64,000 nt of DNA from Eretmocerus hayati (lineage: Eukaryota > Arthropoda > Insecta > Hymenoptera > Aphelinidae), in the NCBI GenBank assembly GCA_029851415.1, contig CM056743.1:98368501-98432500 (forward strand), read 5' to 3'. Position numbers and translations under genes: made by a program. The notes below the pieces were generated by a model. The model was not told the DNA's origin. It searched no databases and was given only the letters and a program-made list of their open reading frames with translations. Shown in pieces: positions 32,093 through 42,655 of the stretch (its first letter is position 1; each line of letters opens with the position of its first letter).

Positions 32093-34740
32093 TTAGCCTG
32101 GGTTGCGTAGGTGGTGGCAGTGTGCTTGTGGGAGTTTCCCCTTCTTCTGTTTTTTGGCGGCTTTCCTGGCCATCATCAAGACTCGTGTCAGATATAGTTT
32201 GTAGTTAACGTCGTCAATCTCGGGGTTTCTAGATAAGGCGTCTGCGTTGCTATTCAGCTTCCCTGGTTTGTATTTAAAAGTATATTCAAAGTCTGTGAAC
32301 TTGAACATCCAGCGCATCAACCTCTGTCCGGGGTCCTTGCGGCTGTGCATCCAGGTTAGTGGTTCGTGATCTCCTTGTAGTGTGAATTTCTTCCCCAACA
32401 GATACGGCCGGAAGTGGTGCATTGCGTAGAGAGCGGCTAAGCATTCTTTCTCTGTTGTACTGTAATTTTTTTCGTGCTTATTTAGGGTTCGGGACAGGTA
32501 TGCCACGGGGTGGTCGAAACCGTCCTTCTCTTGGCAGAGTACGGCGCCTATGGCGTAGTCAGAACTGTCAGTTGTCAGGGTGAAGGGTTTTTCGAAATTT
32601 GGAAATAGTAGAATTGGAGCTTGACATAACTGGTCTTTGAGGAATTGGAAGACCTCATCTTCTTCTTTCTTCCAGTAAAAATGATGTGCTTTCTTGGTGA
32701 GCTCGAATAAAGGCCGGGCAATTTTCGAGAAGTCTTTAATAAATCGGCGGTAGTATCCGACTAGGCCAAGAAACTGGCGAACGTTCTTTTGGTTTTTAGG
32801 GGTCGGAAAGTTCTTAACTGCTGATGTTCTCTTCGGATCCAGTTCGACTCCTTTCGCGCTGACGATGTGCCCTAGGAAGCCTACTTCTTTTCGCAGGTAC
32901 TCGATTTTGTCTGGTTGTAGTACCAGGTTGGCTGCGCGTAATCTTTCGAATAACAACCTTACCTTTCATGTGTGTTCTGCTAAAGAGTTTGCATATACAA
33001 TGACGTCATCCAGATAGACCAGCATCTCTGAGTCTAGGAGTCCTTTGAGTATTTTTTCCATCATCCTTTCGAGGGTCGCGGTAGCGTTACAGAGCCCTTC
33101 AGGCATGCGGGTGTACTCCTAATGTCCGCGGGGAGTGCTGAAGCTAGATTCGTGCCTGTCCGCCTTTTTCAAGGGTACTTGGCTGTATCCGCTTGCCAGA
33201 TCAAATGTAGAGAAGTAGATTGCGCCTCCTAGTTTGTCCAAAATGTCGGCAATGTTGGGCAAAGGATAGGCATCACCAATTGTTTTTTGTTCAGTTCACG
33301 AAAGTCGATTACTATCCGCCATCTGGGTCTACCTTGGCTATCTGGGTGTTTTGGCACAATCCAACACGGCGAATCGTACGGTGAATTAGAGGGCTGAATG
33401 ATGCCGTTTTTCAATTTCTTGGCTATGTCTTCTTCTAGTACTTGCCGGTGTATAGGGGGGTGCCTGTATTGTTTCACGTTGATGAGTATATCGTCAATGG
33501 TGGGTATTTCGTGTTCTGCTACGTGTGTGCAGGGCAGTGTGTCTCCGGGTAATAGGAAGACGTCCGCAAAATCTTCGATCAGTTTCTCCACGGTTTGTCG
33601 CTGTTCTGGGTTAAGATGGTCTCTGCGTATAAGTTCTCTTACCTTTTCAGCCCGGAGCCGTAGGTCCTGCTCGGGGGCTAGTCCTCCGTCTGAACTAGAT
33701 TCGGAATCGAATGAGGGCACGTAGTATTCGTAGTCGAGGATCTCTTTTGGGTCGATGTCCATGCACACGTCCTTGTCCAAAGTGTTTATGGCCATAATTT
33801 TGCATCTGCCGTTGTCGTTACTAACGAACCCTTCACCTAGGTATACTCCTTCGACCGCTTTGATCCTGGGCAAGTACCCCTCTTTTAGGTTGGTGTCAAT
33901 TAAATTGATTTGGATGACCTGCCTGGTGCGAGCCCTGATTATGTGGCGAGTAGGTTCTTTAACTTCTTCTTCCGAGGTCGCTGACGAGGTAAACTCGGGG
34001 TCGCTGTCTTCCTCTAGTTGGCAGAAATACGGGTCGTCTATTAGGTCATTTTCTTCAACGGTGGCGTGCTCTACCTTATCGGCTTGCTTGATGGTGCGTT
34101 TCTTCTTTTTGGGCTTGTTTTTGAGCACAAAGGGCATGGGATGCATCACGTCGGAGTTCACTACCATGGCTTTCGTGCTGTAGTTGAGTACCGCTTCGCT
34201 GTCCCAAAAATAAGCTCTACCCAACAGTCCGTCCGTTTTCATGGGGAAGTCGTTGTCGACGATGAAAAAGGGTATTAGTTGCCCCTTTATGGTTAGATAG
34301 GTGAACCCTACGGATTTCACGACCTCAGAGGGTCCGATCCCTCTAAATTCGACGTTGTTCTTGATCACTTCTAGTTCAGGTTTTAAGACGCCCTTTTTTA
34401 TCAAGTTAACATCGGATCCAGTGTCGAGCAAAAAGGTTGCCCATGCCTTTTTAAGTTCCGGAATCCGGGTACGGACGAAGGTCTCTTCGTCGCGGATGGC
34501 GCTTGGGACTATAGATCGCCAGCACGACTTAATACTTGGTGGTCTTTGGACAGTTGGTGAAGCATCATGACTCTGGAGGTTCCCGGCTGGTTCGCCGCTG
34601 AGGAGGGCTCGTTCGGGGTTGCCCTGGTTCCGACTTGGTCGTTCCTGTAGTTGCTCGAAGGTGGTGGGTTTCGAGGGGCCGGGGAGGGCGCATTCTGCGG
34701 AAGCGAGCTCGGTTGGCTTGTCCGTTGGCGATTTTCCCAT
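32093..34740 (-). pseudogene. pol: Pol: protease, RT, RNase H (decayed)
   Basis: The frame 34740-33229 overlaps gag in the -1 frame. It has the aspartic protease motif FLLDTGSDVNLI and the RT N-terminus (SPCWIVPK, WRIVIDFRELNKK). A frameshift near 33250 moves RT into another frame, where FDLASGYSQV and the YLDD box (VYLDDVIVYAN) are readable, but two in-frame stops follow (near 33120 and 32970). The frame 32956-32093 carries the RT thumb and connection and RNase H (TLTTDSSDYAIGAVL, KYKPGKLNSNADALSR). The Ty3/gypsy type is clear. Several independent lesions mean no active enzyme from this copy. Confidence 0.85.
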
Positions 34741-35831
34741 TGGATATTCTGACGGTTGGGATTTTGTACGTAACTATTCTGCGGTCGGTATTGAGGTGGC
34801 CTCTGAAAGTTGTTCTGGTATTGGTATGACTCTATCGGTCGTGGGGTATCTGGGTTCTGTGGGTCGTTCCAGAAGTTCCGGGGTGGCAGGTTCTGTGGTT
34901 GGCCCGTCGCTGCAGGGCGGCGAGCCCCATAGTAGTTTAAATACGGGGAACCTGCGTTGACACCTCTTCCTTCGTTTCCCACTCTGCGTGTTTCGTGCCA
35001 TGGGCGTCCTTGGTTCCAGGGTGGCCTGTCGTATCCTCTTGGAAATTGGGCGACCGGATCTCTTGTGGCTGGGCGATTGTCGATGCTGGTCGCGAATGAC
35101 CTGTCACCGTGCCGGGGCTCTTTGTTCCTCCGCAAAATTCGTATTTGATTTTCTGGATAATCGTATTGTCTTGCGGGAAAATGTTTTTGACGGCTGTCAG
35201 GTATGATTTTCGCGGCCATACGGGTTCCTAACCGGGCTGCTTCGTTGTATGCTTTCTCCAGAGTGTCTGGTCTTTGCATGTCTACCGATCGGCTGAGGTC
35301 GGGAGGTAGTCCCCGGATGAAGGCGTCAATGGATGTCTTTTGGAGGGGTTTTATCATTATCGTGTTGTAATCTCCTCCGAATTTCTCTTTTAAGGCTTTA
35401 TCCGCACTTGCGAGTAGTGAGTTGAGGTAATCATAGTATTCCCCAATGGGCTGTCCTTGCTTTATACGCAGCGATGCGATTCTGTTGCAGTAGCAACTGT
35501 AGTCCCTTCCTATTGCAAATCTTTCTTTCAAGTGTTTCAGAAGTTCGTCTAGGTTGTTGAATGTCTTTCCGGAGACGCTATCTCGTGCGGCTCCTCTGAG
35601 TTCTCCGATCACTGCTTTCAAGTAATCTTCGTTTTGTTCAAGCCTGACCCACTGTTTCCCTGTGCTCACGGTTTGGGCGTATTCTTTCAAGGACATATTT
35701 CGGCCATCGAATTGAGGGATCCGCTGTACCGCGTATTGTAGCGAGAAATTGTTGGTTATGGCTCCGGCAAGGGTCCTAGCCAACTCTTCGGCCATGGTTA
35801 CTTCTGGGTTTTCTCTGCCGTCGTCGGGCAT
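34509..35831 (-). CDS. gag: Gag, Ty3/gypsy errantivirus type
   Basis: 440 codons, uninterrupted. The N-terminal two thirds are a capsid-like helical domain (RIPQFDGRNMSLKEYAQT, LRGAARDSVSG, ELLKHLKERFAIGRDY, IDAFIRGLPPDLSRSVDM). The rest is Arg/Asn/Gln/Pro-rich and basic without a CCHC zinc knuckle, as in gypsy and other errantiviruses. It would assemble the particle and bind RNA through the basic tail. It overlaps pol by 231 nt in the -1 relation, consistent with frameshift expression of pol. No classic slippery heptamer stood out. Confidence 0.8.
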   Translation of the reverse strand: MPDDGRENPEVTMAEELARTLAGAITNNFSLQYAVQRIPQFDGRNMSLKEYAQTVSTGKQWVRLEQNEDYLKAVIGELRGAARDSVSGKTFNNLDELLKHLKERFAIGRDYSCYCNRIASLRIKQGQPIGEYYDYLNSLLASADKALKEKFGGDYNTIMIKPLQKTSIDAFIRGLPPDLSRSVDMQRPDTLEKAYNEAARLGTRMAAKIIPDSRQKHFPARQYDYPENQIRILRRNKEPRHGDRSFATSIDNRPATRDPVAQFPRGYDRPPWNQGRPWHETRRVGNEGRGVNAGSPYLNYYGARRPAATGQPQNLPPRNFWNDPQNPDTPRPIESYQYQNNFQRPPQYRPQNSYVQNPNRQNIQWENRQRTSQPSSLPQNAPSPAPRNPPPSSNYRNDQVGTRATPNEPSSAANQPGTSRVMMLHQLSKDHQVLSRAGDL

Positions 35832-35906
35832 ATCGCCGACGTACCGAGTGTTAATTCGGTGAGCAGGGGCGTGGGATGCAGCTGACGGGAGAGCGTTTGT
35901 CCCGAG

Positions 35907-36427
35907 TTATGCTCCTTCTCGTTCCATCTGTCCTGGTCCGTGAATCCGTCGACTTTTTATTTTTCTGATCTGTCTCGAATTAGAGCGTAGCTTTCTCTCT
36001 AATAATTTGGTTTTGGTCTTGAGCTCGGTGTTGTCCTTGATTATGATCGAGCAGAGTTCGTGCACTATGCCGATCAGCCGTTCTAATTTGCTTTCGAGGT
36101 CCTGAACCTTCTGGTTCAAGTTGGATCCGATCAAATAGTTATTATGATTCACTTCGCACTGGCTTTCTAGTATATTTCCCTGTTCCTTTTGGTTACGCGC
36201 TACTCTACTGATGCTGCACTGTATTTCTGAATTAATGTGCTCTAGTTTTCGTAGAGTTTGGTTAAGGTTCTCGGCGGAGGGCTGCTTGCCCTCGTCCATT
36301 GATTGAAAGATTGAATCTTAGCAAGTAATTTATCCAATTCGTCTAATAGTTCGAGGTGAACTGTATTGGCAGGGTCGACAAGGTGAAATTTGACTCTCTT
36401 CCCTCTTCGTTTTCTCACTCGAGGCAT
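35907..36427 (-). pseudogene. Coiled-coil ORF upstream of gag (one frameshift)
   Basis: A 61-codon frame (36427-36242) starts with a strongly basic end (MPRVRKRRGKRVKFHL). A 130-codon frame (36299-35907) continues with long heptad-like helices (LNQKVQDLESKLERLIGIVH, LKTKTKLLERKLRSN) and a basic tail. The first is helical up to about 36300 and the second takes over there, so I read them as one ancestral protein of about 170 residues with a frameshift near 36300. It lies 75 nt before gag. No family recognised. It may be an accessory protein or a detached gag leader. Confidence 0.45.
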
Positions 36428-36491
36428 AGGCTAAATTGGTGGGAGTGCGTGCGGGTGGGCGTACAGCCGTGGATTCAGGGTGAAAATTCGC

Positions 36492-36776
36492 GCAAATTAA
36501 CGCACAGAGTGGAGATGGGTTCTTAAAGGTCTATAGTGGGTGGCAAGCGGGAGCCCGTGCAAATCAACGCACAAGGCGGATAAGCACTTATTGGTCTAGA
36601 GGGGTGAAGGGAGCAAGGCTCGTGCAAATTAACGCACAGAGTGGAGATGGGTTCTTAAAGATCTATAATGGGTGGCAAGCGGGAGCCCGTGCAAATCAAC
36701 GCACAAGGCGGGTAAGCATTTATTGGTCTAGAGGGGTGAAGGGAGCAAGGCTCGTGCAAATTAACGCACAGAGCTG
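36492..36776. repeat. 132-bp tandem repeat, 2.2 copies
   Basis: gcaaattaacgcac recurs at 36492, 36624 and 36756. Each 132-bp unit is itself two related halves, since a second gtgcaaatcaacgcac lies mid-unit. The motif is semi-palindromic (gtgc...gcac). In the element it lies between the tiny membrane ORFs and the coiled-coil/gag block, where a leader, promoter or insulator array could sit. Confidence 0.85.
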
Positions 36777-36777
36777 C

Positions 36778-36945
36778 CTATGCCTGTTCCTGAGGACGAA
36801 TATGGATGTGTTCCCCGGGGTGGCAGGTTAGCAGAATGTCGAGAACGTATCTGACAAGTACTAAGTTCAAAAAGGTGAAATAGACGTAATTCAGGAATAC
36901 AGCGACGAAAATGAATAACAGCAAGCAGTAAGATATGATGTCCAT
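36778..36945 (-). CDS. 55-residue membrane protein ORF (second of pair)
   Basis: ATG 36945 to TAG 36778. Residues 1-40 are almost entirely hydrophobic (MDIISYCLLLFIFVAVFLN, then LNLVLVRYVLDILL), followed by a short polar tail with HPGEHIHIRP. It starts 4 nt after the stop of the preceding mini-ORF. An upstream in-frame ATG at 36963 would overlap that ORF. One or two membrane segments. No family recognised; viroporin-like by size and composition only. Confidence 0.4.
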   Translation of the reverse strand: MDIISYCLLLFIFVAVFLNYVYFTFLNLVLVRYVLDILLTCHPGEHIHIRPQEQA

Positions 36946-36949
36946 GGGG

Positions 36950-37072
36950 CTACTCAGTTTCAAGTATGTCTAAGATTCTGTTGATTACGATTCGAATAGC
37001 CAATGCGAGGAGAATCAAAGAGTTGACTATTGAAAGTAAGATCACCAACACGTGAATTATAGTTATTTCCAT
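36950..37072 (-). CDS. 40-residue membrane protein ORF (first of pair)
   Basis: ATG 37072 to TAG 36950. The whole peptide is a hydrophobic helix (IIHVLVILLSIVNSLILLAL) with a basic then acidic end (RIVINRILDILETE). It lies about 150 nt after the tail of the upstream env-like gene and 4 nt before the next mini-ORF. No family recognised. The tight pairing of two membrane mini-ORFs is the reason to report it. Confidence 0.4.
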   Translation of the reverse strand: MEITIIHVLVILLSIVNSLILLALAIRIVINRILDILETE

Positions 37073-37218
37073 ATAGGCTGGACTCGACGTTTGAAATTAT
37101 TCATGCTGATGTGTAGCTTGATACCTTCCGGAGAGAGGTAGGCTCGATGGTCCTGGAAGGCTTCCTTACTTCAGGAGGAGCTGAAGTCGACTGCGCCGTG
37201 GCTTCGATTGGGCCCGGG

Positions 37219-39069
37219 TTATATTCTCCTCCGTGATGGGTGGGAATGGGTAATCCCTTCGCTTACTTCGCCCTGGAGTGGGGGCCTGGTAATTAATTCA
37301 CAGTATTGTGCCTTATGATGTTTTTTTGACGTTGATTGCATCCAGTCTGCGTTCTGGAATATCAAAAGGTCAGAATCATCCACGGAGTCGTGATTGTCTT
37401 CCTTGGAGGCTGTTTTGTTCTCGTTAATTAAAAATCGAACTTTCGGTGCGTGAGGTCTTGGGGTGTCATACAAGTGAAGTTTTGGTTGCGTCGGTATTTT
37501 TCCATCGTCTTCTTCTGACGGGCTTTCTTGGGTGGCTTTTACCGTGACTTGGCGCACCGTGTGATTATTGTACACCGTCTTGTAGTGCACGTGCAGGGCT
37601 TCAGGTATTTGGGTCCTGAGTTTGAGAACGGCATGGATCAAATATATATTCATCCCGGCAATGGAGATGATTATAATCCAATAAAACCACTTTGTGTAGT
37701 TTGATTCGTTTTGGGGGGGGGGGGGGGGGCTGGCTGCTGGTTTGTTTCATCCATTCGCTCATGTTGTGTTTGTGCAATACTAACAGCGTATCTCTGTACC
37801 TGGTTGCTGGCAGAGTGATGTTGTCCACTGTGAGGAAACAGGTTTCTCGAATTTGTACTATTCCTGCTCGGGATATTTTTGGAAATTGGTCTCCCTTTGT
37901 AGTGCAGCCGGCGAGCGCTGTATCATTGACCAATCCGGACAGAAGCCATGATTTTGATTTTTCTAGGTATTCTACGTGCGCTTGGGTGGATAGCTGTGTA
38001 CGGGTCCTGCAGTACTGGCTGCCCTGCCCCGTGGCCAGGATTCGGGCTTCACAAATCGAGCTTTCGTCTATTCGGGGTAACCCATGACAGATAGACCCTC
38101 TTCTTAGATGTGTGCATCTGCGATGATTTGCTGGGATGGCGACGACAGCTCCTGGCGGGTTGATACCTATATATTCGTGATCAATTTGTAGTTGCCTGAC
38201 GTGGCTATTGTTAACCCGCCAAACTATGGGATTTCCATCTCTATATTGATGGAGTCCACGTTGGGTTGATGGACATTTTGAGTGCCTCGGGTTGTAGGGT
38301 CCAGTCTAGATTGGGATATTTCTTTTTGAGGCGTTTCCGTAGATCTCGGGTTTTGTATGGTCCTAATAAGTACGGGGAAACGATATTTTTGGGAGCGTTC
38401 TCGATGATATCCAATAGTATTGTACATCATTGCTTGTATTCTTATTACTGACTCGATCGTGTTGGCCCATGTTTCAACAGCCTCTAAGTGCTCGATCCGA
38501 TGTGGGGCCGGAAGGATGGCGTTGGATTTGTCTTGAGTTGACTCGAAAAGTTCGGTCGCGGGTTGGATCAGTTTATTTATTTCTGCTTCGGCCAGTTCGG
38601 AAATACTGTCGTCTGGTGAGGTTTCCCGGGTCGGGTAAAAGGATGCGAATGATTGGTTATTAGAGACTCTTTGCGCGTGCAGGATCATGGGGTCCGATGA
38701 TTTGGGTGCTTCGTTGAATATTTTCGTAGTATCGCGTTGCGCAAAATTCCGGATCGTCTTGTAGGTTGGATCTAATTGGTCCATCTGAACGTACAGGCCT
38801 TCGAGTTTATGTAGAAGTTGTTGACATTCTACGCTTTCTGGGTGGCATTTTCCCCCAACCATTCTCATCTGTTCCTCGTACCCGATTGGTAGGATATTGA
38901 ATTTTTCGGGGCCTATGGTGATTTCATGCTGATAGTATGATTCGGCTAGTCGCAGTGTTCCGTAATACTCGAAAAATAGTCCCGCTTCTTCGGGTATCGT
39001 TCTCATTTGGTAATCGGGCGTTGCTGCGCTCACGATAAGAAACGCGGTGACTGCTATTCTGGGATCCAT
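37219..39069 (-). pseudogene. Second env-like glycoprotein gene, upstream of gag
   Basis: Frame 1 (39069-38224, 281 codons) starts with a signal peptide (MDPRIAVTAFLIVSAA) and then a segment (GLFFEYYGTLRLAE) that parallels the start of the other env in this element. Coding continues after a frame change near 38228 in a Cys-rich stretch with N-glycosylation sites (VNNSHV, VNDTA; several CxxC-spaced Cys) down to a G17 run at 37713-37729. Beyond the run, in a third frame, are a transmembrane helix (WFYWIIIISIAGMNIYLIHA) and an acidic, Pro-rich cytoplasmic tail. The overall plan is a type I envelope glycoprotein. I do not see the LFG-type fusion motif present in the downstream env. Placement between the 5' LTR and gag is abnormal. 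Confidence 0.65.
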
Positions 39070-39383
39070 TGTTGGGCTCCGCTTGTTCTGGGTATTTCAC
39101 TAGTAATGTCGAAAAGGATTTCAGCAGTGTGCAAGGAGACCCGTTCCCGTTTGGTGCAGGATTCGGCTGTAAGAGCTTAGAATTTTGCGGCGACCGAAGA
39201 TGTTGGATTACCCGATAGCAACCATTGGGGGTGATCAAAGTGGCTTCGGTGCCTGTATTTTGCTTTTTGTTCCAGTATCGACGAGATGATTCTGTTTAGT
39301 AGGGCTGATATGTTAACTTCTTTAATGTGCGATCGCGAATTTGAGGCGTCCGACATAATGTTTGTTTGATTTTTGTTACCTGA

Positions 39384-39401
39384 ACCACGCTCTGGGTACC
39401 A
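39384..39401 (-). promoter_or_regulatory. Candidate primer-binding site of errantivirus-like element
   Basis: On the minus strand TGGTACCCAGAGCG... begins 5 nt after the 5' LTR end. The TGG start and the spacing are as expected. I cannot name the tRNA. Confidence 0.55.
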
Positions 39402-39406
39402 GTTTT

Positions 39407-40692
39407 TGTTACGCCCGGGGCGGAAAACCCTGGAAAAGTAAACTAGTCGTATGTTTTATGAGATGGACTTTCCCAAGCAGAGCTGCTACCACTCTGTCTT
39501 AATTTTCCGGGGACAGAGACCCGTTGCAGTGTAAACTTGGGTGGCAGAGGCGTGAATCGATTGCGGGTTATTCCCGTACAGGAATGAGAACGGACTGGTA
39601 AAATACGCGAGTAGATTCGTTTGACTATGGGATCTGCTAAAGGTCTGGTTCACGGAATCACAAATTCATAACACTGGGGCTTGAAATTTTAAGTACCGAG
39701 GCTTTATTAACTTGAATGGCGTGTTCGAATTATATGTAGCTGTGTTGAGGCGGCGAGGATCTGTCTCGAAGCCAAAAATGCGTGTGAATGGGAGGAGGAG
39801 AGAGAAACGGACTCAGCGAAACGAGAACTATTAGCGCCTGCTATGTTAGGTATATGAATCTTTACCTGGCGTGGTGGGCCTTTCGTTTAGCTTGTGAATA
39901 ATCGGTGGCGCTTGAATATGCACGCTGTGGGCTAGACCGGTACAGGCGGAGAATGAGTATATCGCTGTTTCTCGTGTCGTTCACTCTTCTTTACTATCTG
40001 GTTCCGCGATTCGGGCACTTTATTCGAGATTGACGTGAGCTGGCGACTTTACTGATACTGATGGTTGCACTTAATACTTTTGACTGAACTTTACGAACCG
40101 AATTGCGGATTTGTTGGAAAATGGGTTTTTCCTGATTGTTAGAGGTATATTAAGAGATTTGGCCCCTGATCGACCGAGCCACTGAACGACTGACTTCTGA
40201 CTGAACTTGAACTGTACTGAGCTGGCTGCCTTGAAGTTAGGGTGCTTATATACTTTATGCGTCTTAGAAGCTACACACCTTGGGTGGCTGCAAAGACGCA
40301 CTTCCAATTGTTTGGAAAAAGTTCTTTCTTCGTAGTTGCTTGTAAAAATGTTTTAAGACGGGTATCCGCAAAACTCTCATTGAAGTGTTTGATTCTTTCT
40401 CTCATACCGCCATTCGCGGTTACCTGCGGCATCAACCTCTGCTCGTTGTCTATTCATTTTGACACCTTTCATGAGCGATGCAAAAGGTCGGGATTATCTG
40501 TCTGCTTAGTCGGGAGAAAGGGGTCGAAATGAGTAATACGTGCTTCGTTACTTCACAAACAAAATGCCGTCTTCGAACTTTACAGCGGACCCTTTTTTCA
40601 ATATCCTCAAGTGATCACTACCTCGATCGTTTCTCATCATGCTATGAATATTATTCTATAGAAGCAAAAAGCTTTTGCTTTGTCACCTCACA
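39407..40692 (-). repeat. 5' LTR of errantivirus-like element (right)
   Basis: 1286 bp. In minus orientation it starts TGTGAGG and ends CGTAACA. A TATATAA box lies near 40246-40253. Downstream CAGT strings (gttcagtcagaagtcagtcg region, about 40190-40215) could be the initiator. AATAAA (minus) is at 39703-39708. Confidence 0.9.
40246..40253 (-). promoter_or_regulatory. TATA box of errantivirus-like LTR
   Basis: The minus strand reads agtatataagcaccc. Initiator-like TCAGT strings follow 30-55 bp downstream. Confidence 0.45.
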
Positions 40693-40810
40693 TCTCTCTA
40701 AGTGATTCAGCTCCTACTAGGAAAGTGATAATCGACTTTTAATAGTGGATAATTTGAACGTTTTGAGAAAATGTTCATTTTGACCACTGATGAATTCAAT
40801 CACAGTACTT

Positions 40811-42416
40811 TTGCTTTCTCAAAGAGAAAGGGTTGTATTCGTGCCAAGAGATTTCCCTTCAATTTTTTCCACTCAAATACATTTTTTATTCTAAAAATCT
40901 TCACCTAATGGGGTTCAGCCTTGACCATTCTCTTCTCCTCGTCGAAATCTTTCGATTGTAGGTCACTCTCTTCCTTTCACGATCATCACGTCTATGCAAA
41001 ATATTCATCTTTGTCCCTCACTGTGTGTGTGTGTGTGTCCCGGTATGAGCATTACTCTATCTCCTCAACACTTTGATCGATCCTTCTGAAATTTCCATGA
41101 GTCAAAGAGGATTACGAAAAGATGTGTTGCACGGATTTACACCTCATTGTATCAAACAGTTCACGACTTATGCGTCTTAAACAGCAAAAATGAGAAAAAT
41201 GTCGAAAATCCAATCATTTCATTTACAAATATTTTTTCCCACAAGTTCCATATCATTGATAAAAAAAGAAGTTTCATATCAAACTTTTTGTCACTTAAAC
41301 ACTCATTTTTCGTCCATTCTCTCTCACTTGGTTGATATGTATTTCTTATTTCTATTCATTTACATCATGAAAATCATAAATTCTCTACCATTTGAAACGA
41401 CACCACTTTTTATTTTCTCCTCATACTTTCTCCCCAAATTCTGTATCAACCAATTGATCTATCATACCAACAGCCACATTTTATTAGCTCACTCTAAATT
41501 TTCCATGAAGTCATTTTAGAAGATATTTTTCAAAAACTGAATTCAATTTTTACATTTTTATTTTTAAACACGCATTAATCGAAAACTGCTCAATATAATC
41601 AGTTGTGAATCCTTTCAGCAAATCTTTGGCTGTTTCTCTATCACTCATGAGAATTTCAGAAAGATCGATCGAGGGGTTCAGGAGAAACCGTGAACGAAAA
41701 GTAATGGAATGCACCTCAGAATTAGTTCAATTTTCACTAAAATCCATTTCTCATCCTAAAAATCTTCACGGAATGGGATTCAGCCTCAACCATTCTGTTC
41801 TCCTCCCCGGCATATTTCTATTGTATGTCACCCTTTTTGCTCCACGATCAACCACCCACACAAAATTTTGCTTTCTCAAAGAGAAAGGGTTTTCGTGACA
41901 AGAGATTTTTCTTCAACTTTTTCACTCAAATCCATTTTTCATTCTAAAAATCTTCACTTAATGTCATCCAGCCTTAACCGTTTTCTTCTCCTCGCCGGAA
42001 TCCTTCTATTGTAGGTCGGCCTTTCCCCTCCACGATCATCCCCTCCACGCAAAACACTTATCTTTGTCCCTCACTGTCTGTGTCGGTGAGTTTGTGTATC
42101 CGTATGAGCATTACTCTATCTCCTGAACACTTTGATCGATCCTTCTGAAATTTTTATGACTCATAGAAGACCACCTCAGAATGTGTTGCACGGATTTATA
42201 CTTCATTGTATCAAACAGTTCACGACTCATTTGTCTTAAACAACAAAAATGAGAAAAATGTCGAAAATTCTATTATTTCATTCACAAATATTCCTTCCCA
42301 CAAGTTTCATATCAAACCTCCTGTCACTTAAACACTCGTTTTTTGTCCATTCTCTCTCACTTGGTTGATATGTATTTTCTGTTTTCATTCATTGACATCA
42401 TTCAAATCATAAATCC
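40811..42416. repeat. Diverged large direct duplication (two full, one partial copy)
   Basis: The block starting ttgctttctcaaagagaaag at 40811 (to about 41382) recurs at 41868-42416 with substitutions and small indels. It includes gagcattactctatctcct and cactttgatcgatccttctg. A partial related copy lies at about 41700-41867. T/C-rich throughout with a short (GT)n near 41023-41037. No coding motif. It looks like an old segmental duplication or dispersed repeat. Confidence 0.8.
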
Positions 42417-42439
42417 TTCGAGCGTAGATCGATTATCCC

Positions 42440-42655
42440 AACGGAAAACCTCCCAAATTATGACTTCCCAAAAATTTTTTTCCCAAAATATTTATCCCAA
42501 TTTATTTTTCAAAAATATCAAATTTCCCAAAATTAGGATTCCCAAAGTGTATTTTTCCCAAAAATTGTTCCCAAAATTTTTATCCCAAAGAGAAAATTGC
42601 CAAAATATTTTTCCCAAAAATGATTTACTCAAAAATTTTTTTCCCAAAAATGCTT
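42440..42655. repeat. Degenerate TTCCCAAAAA tandem repeat
   Basis: About 215 bp of loosely periodic tttcccaaaaat / tatcccaaa units with variable spacing. Low-complexity, non-coding. Confidence 0.8.

Larger units (their letters stand above)
23031..40692 (-). mobile_element. Errantivirus-like LTR element with two env-like genes
   Basis: 17.7 kb on the minus strand, of which 2.74 kb is a nested DNA transposon. Right LTR (5'): 39407-40692. Left LTR (3'): 23031-24344. They are near-identical over more than 1.2 kb except for a short duplication in the left copy. In coding orientation the LTR reads TGTGAGG...CGTAACA. A primer-site candidate abuts the 5' LTR and a polypurine tract abuts the 3' LTR, so the two are a true pair. 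Order from the 5' end: env-like gene, two tiny membrane ORFs, 132-bp tandem repeat, coiled-coil ORF, gag, protease/RT/RNase H, linker, integrase remnant, baculovirus-F-like env. Only 3 bp (tct) match at the outer edges, so a target duplication is not convincing. Many frameshifts and stops make the copy defective. Confidence 0.85.

Noticed and set aside
23024..40698. Target-site duplication for the errantivirus-like element
   Set aside because: Only 3 bp (tct) agree at the outer edges in T/C-rich flanks. This is below the usual 4-6 bp and could be chance.
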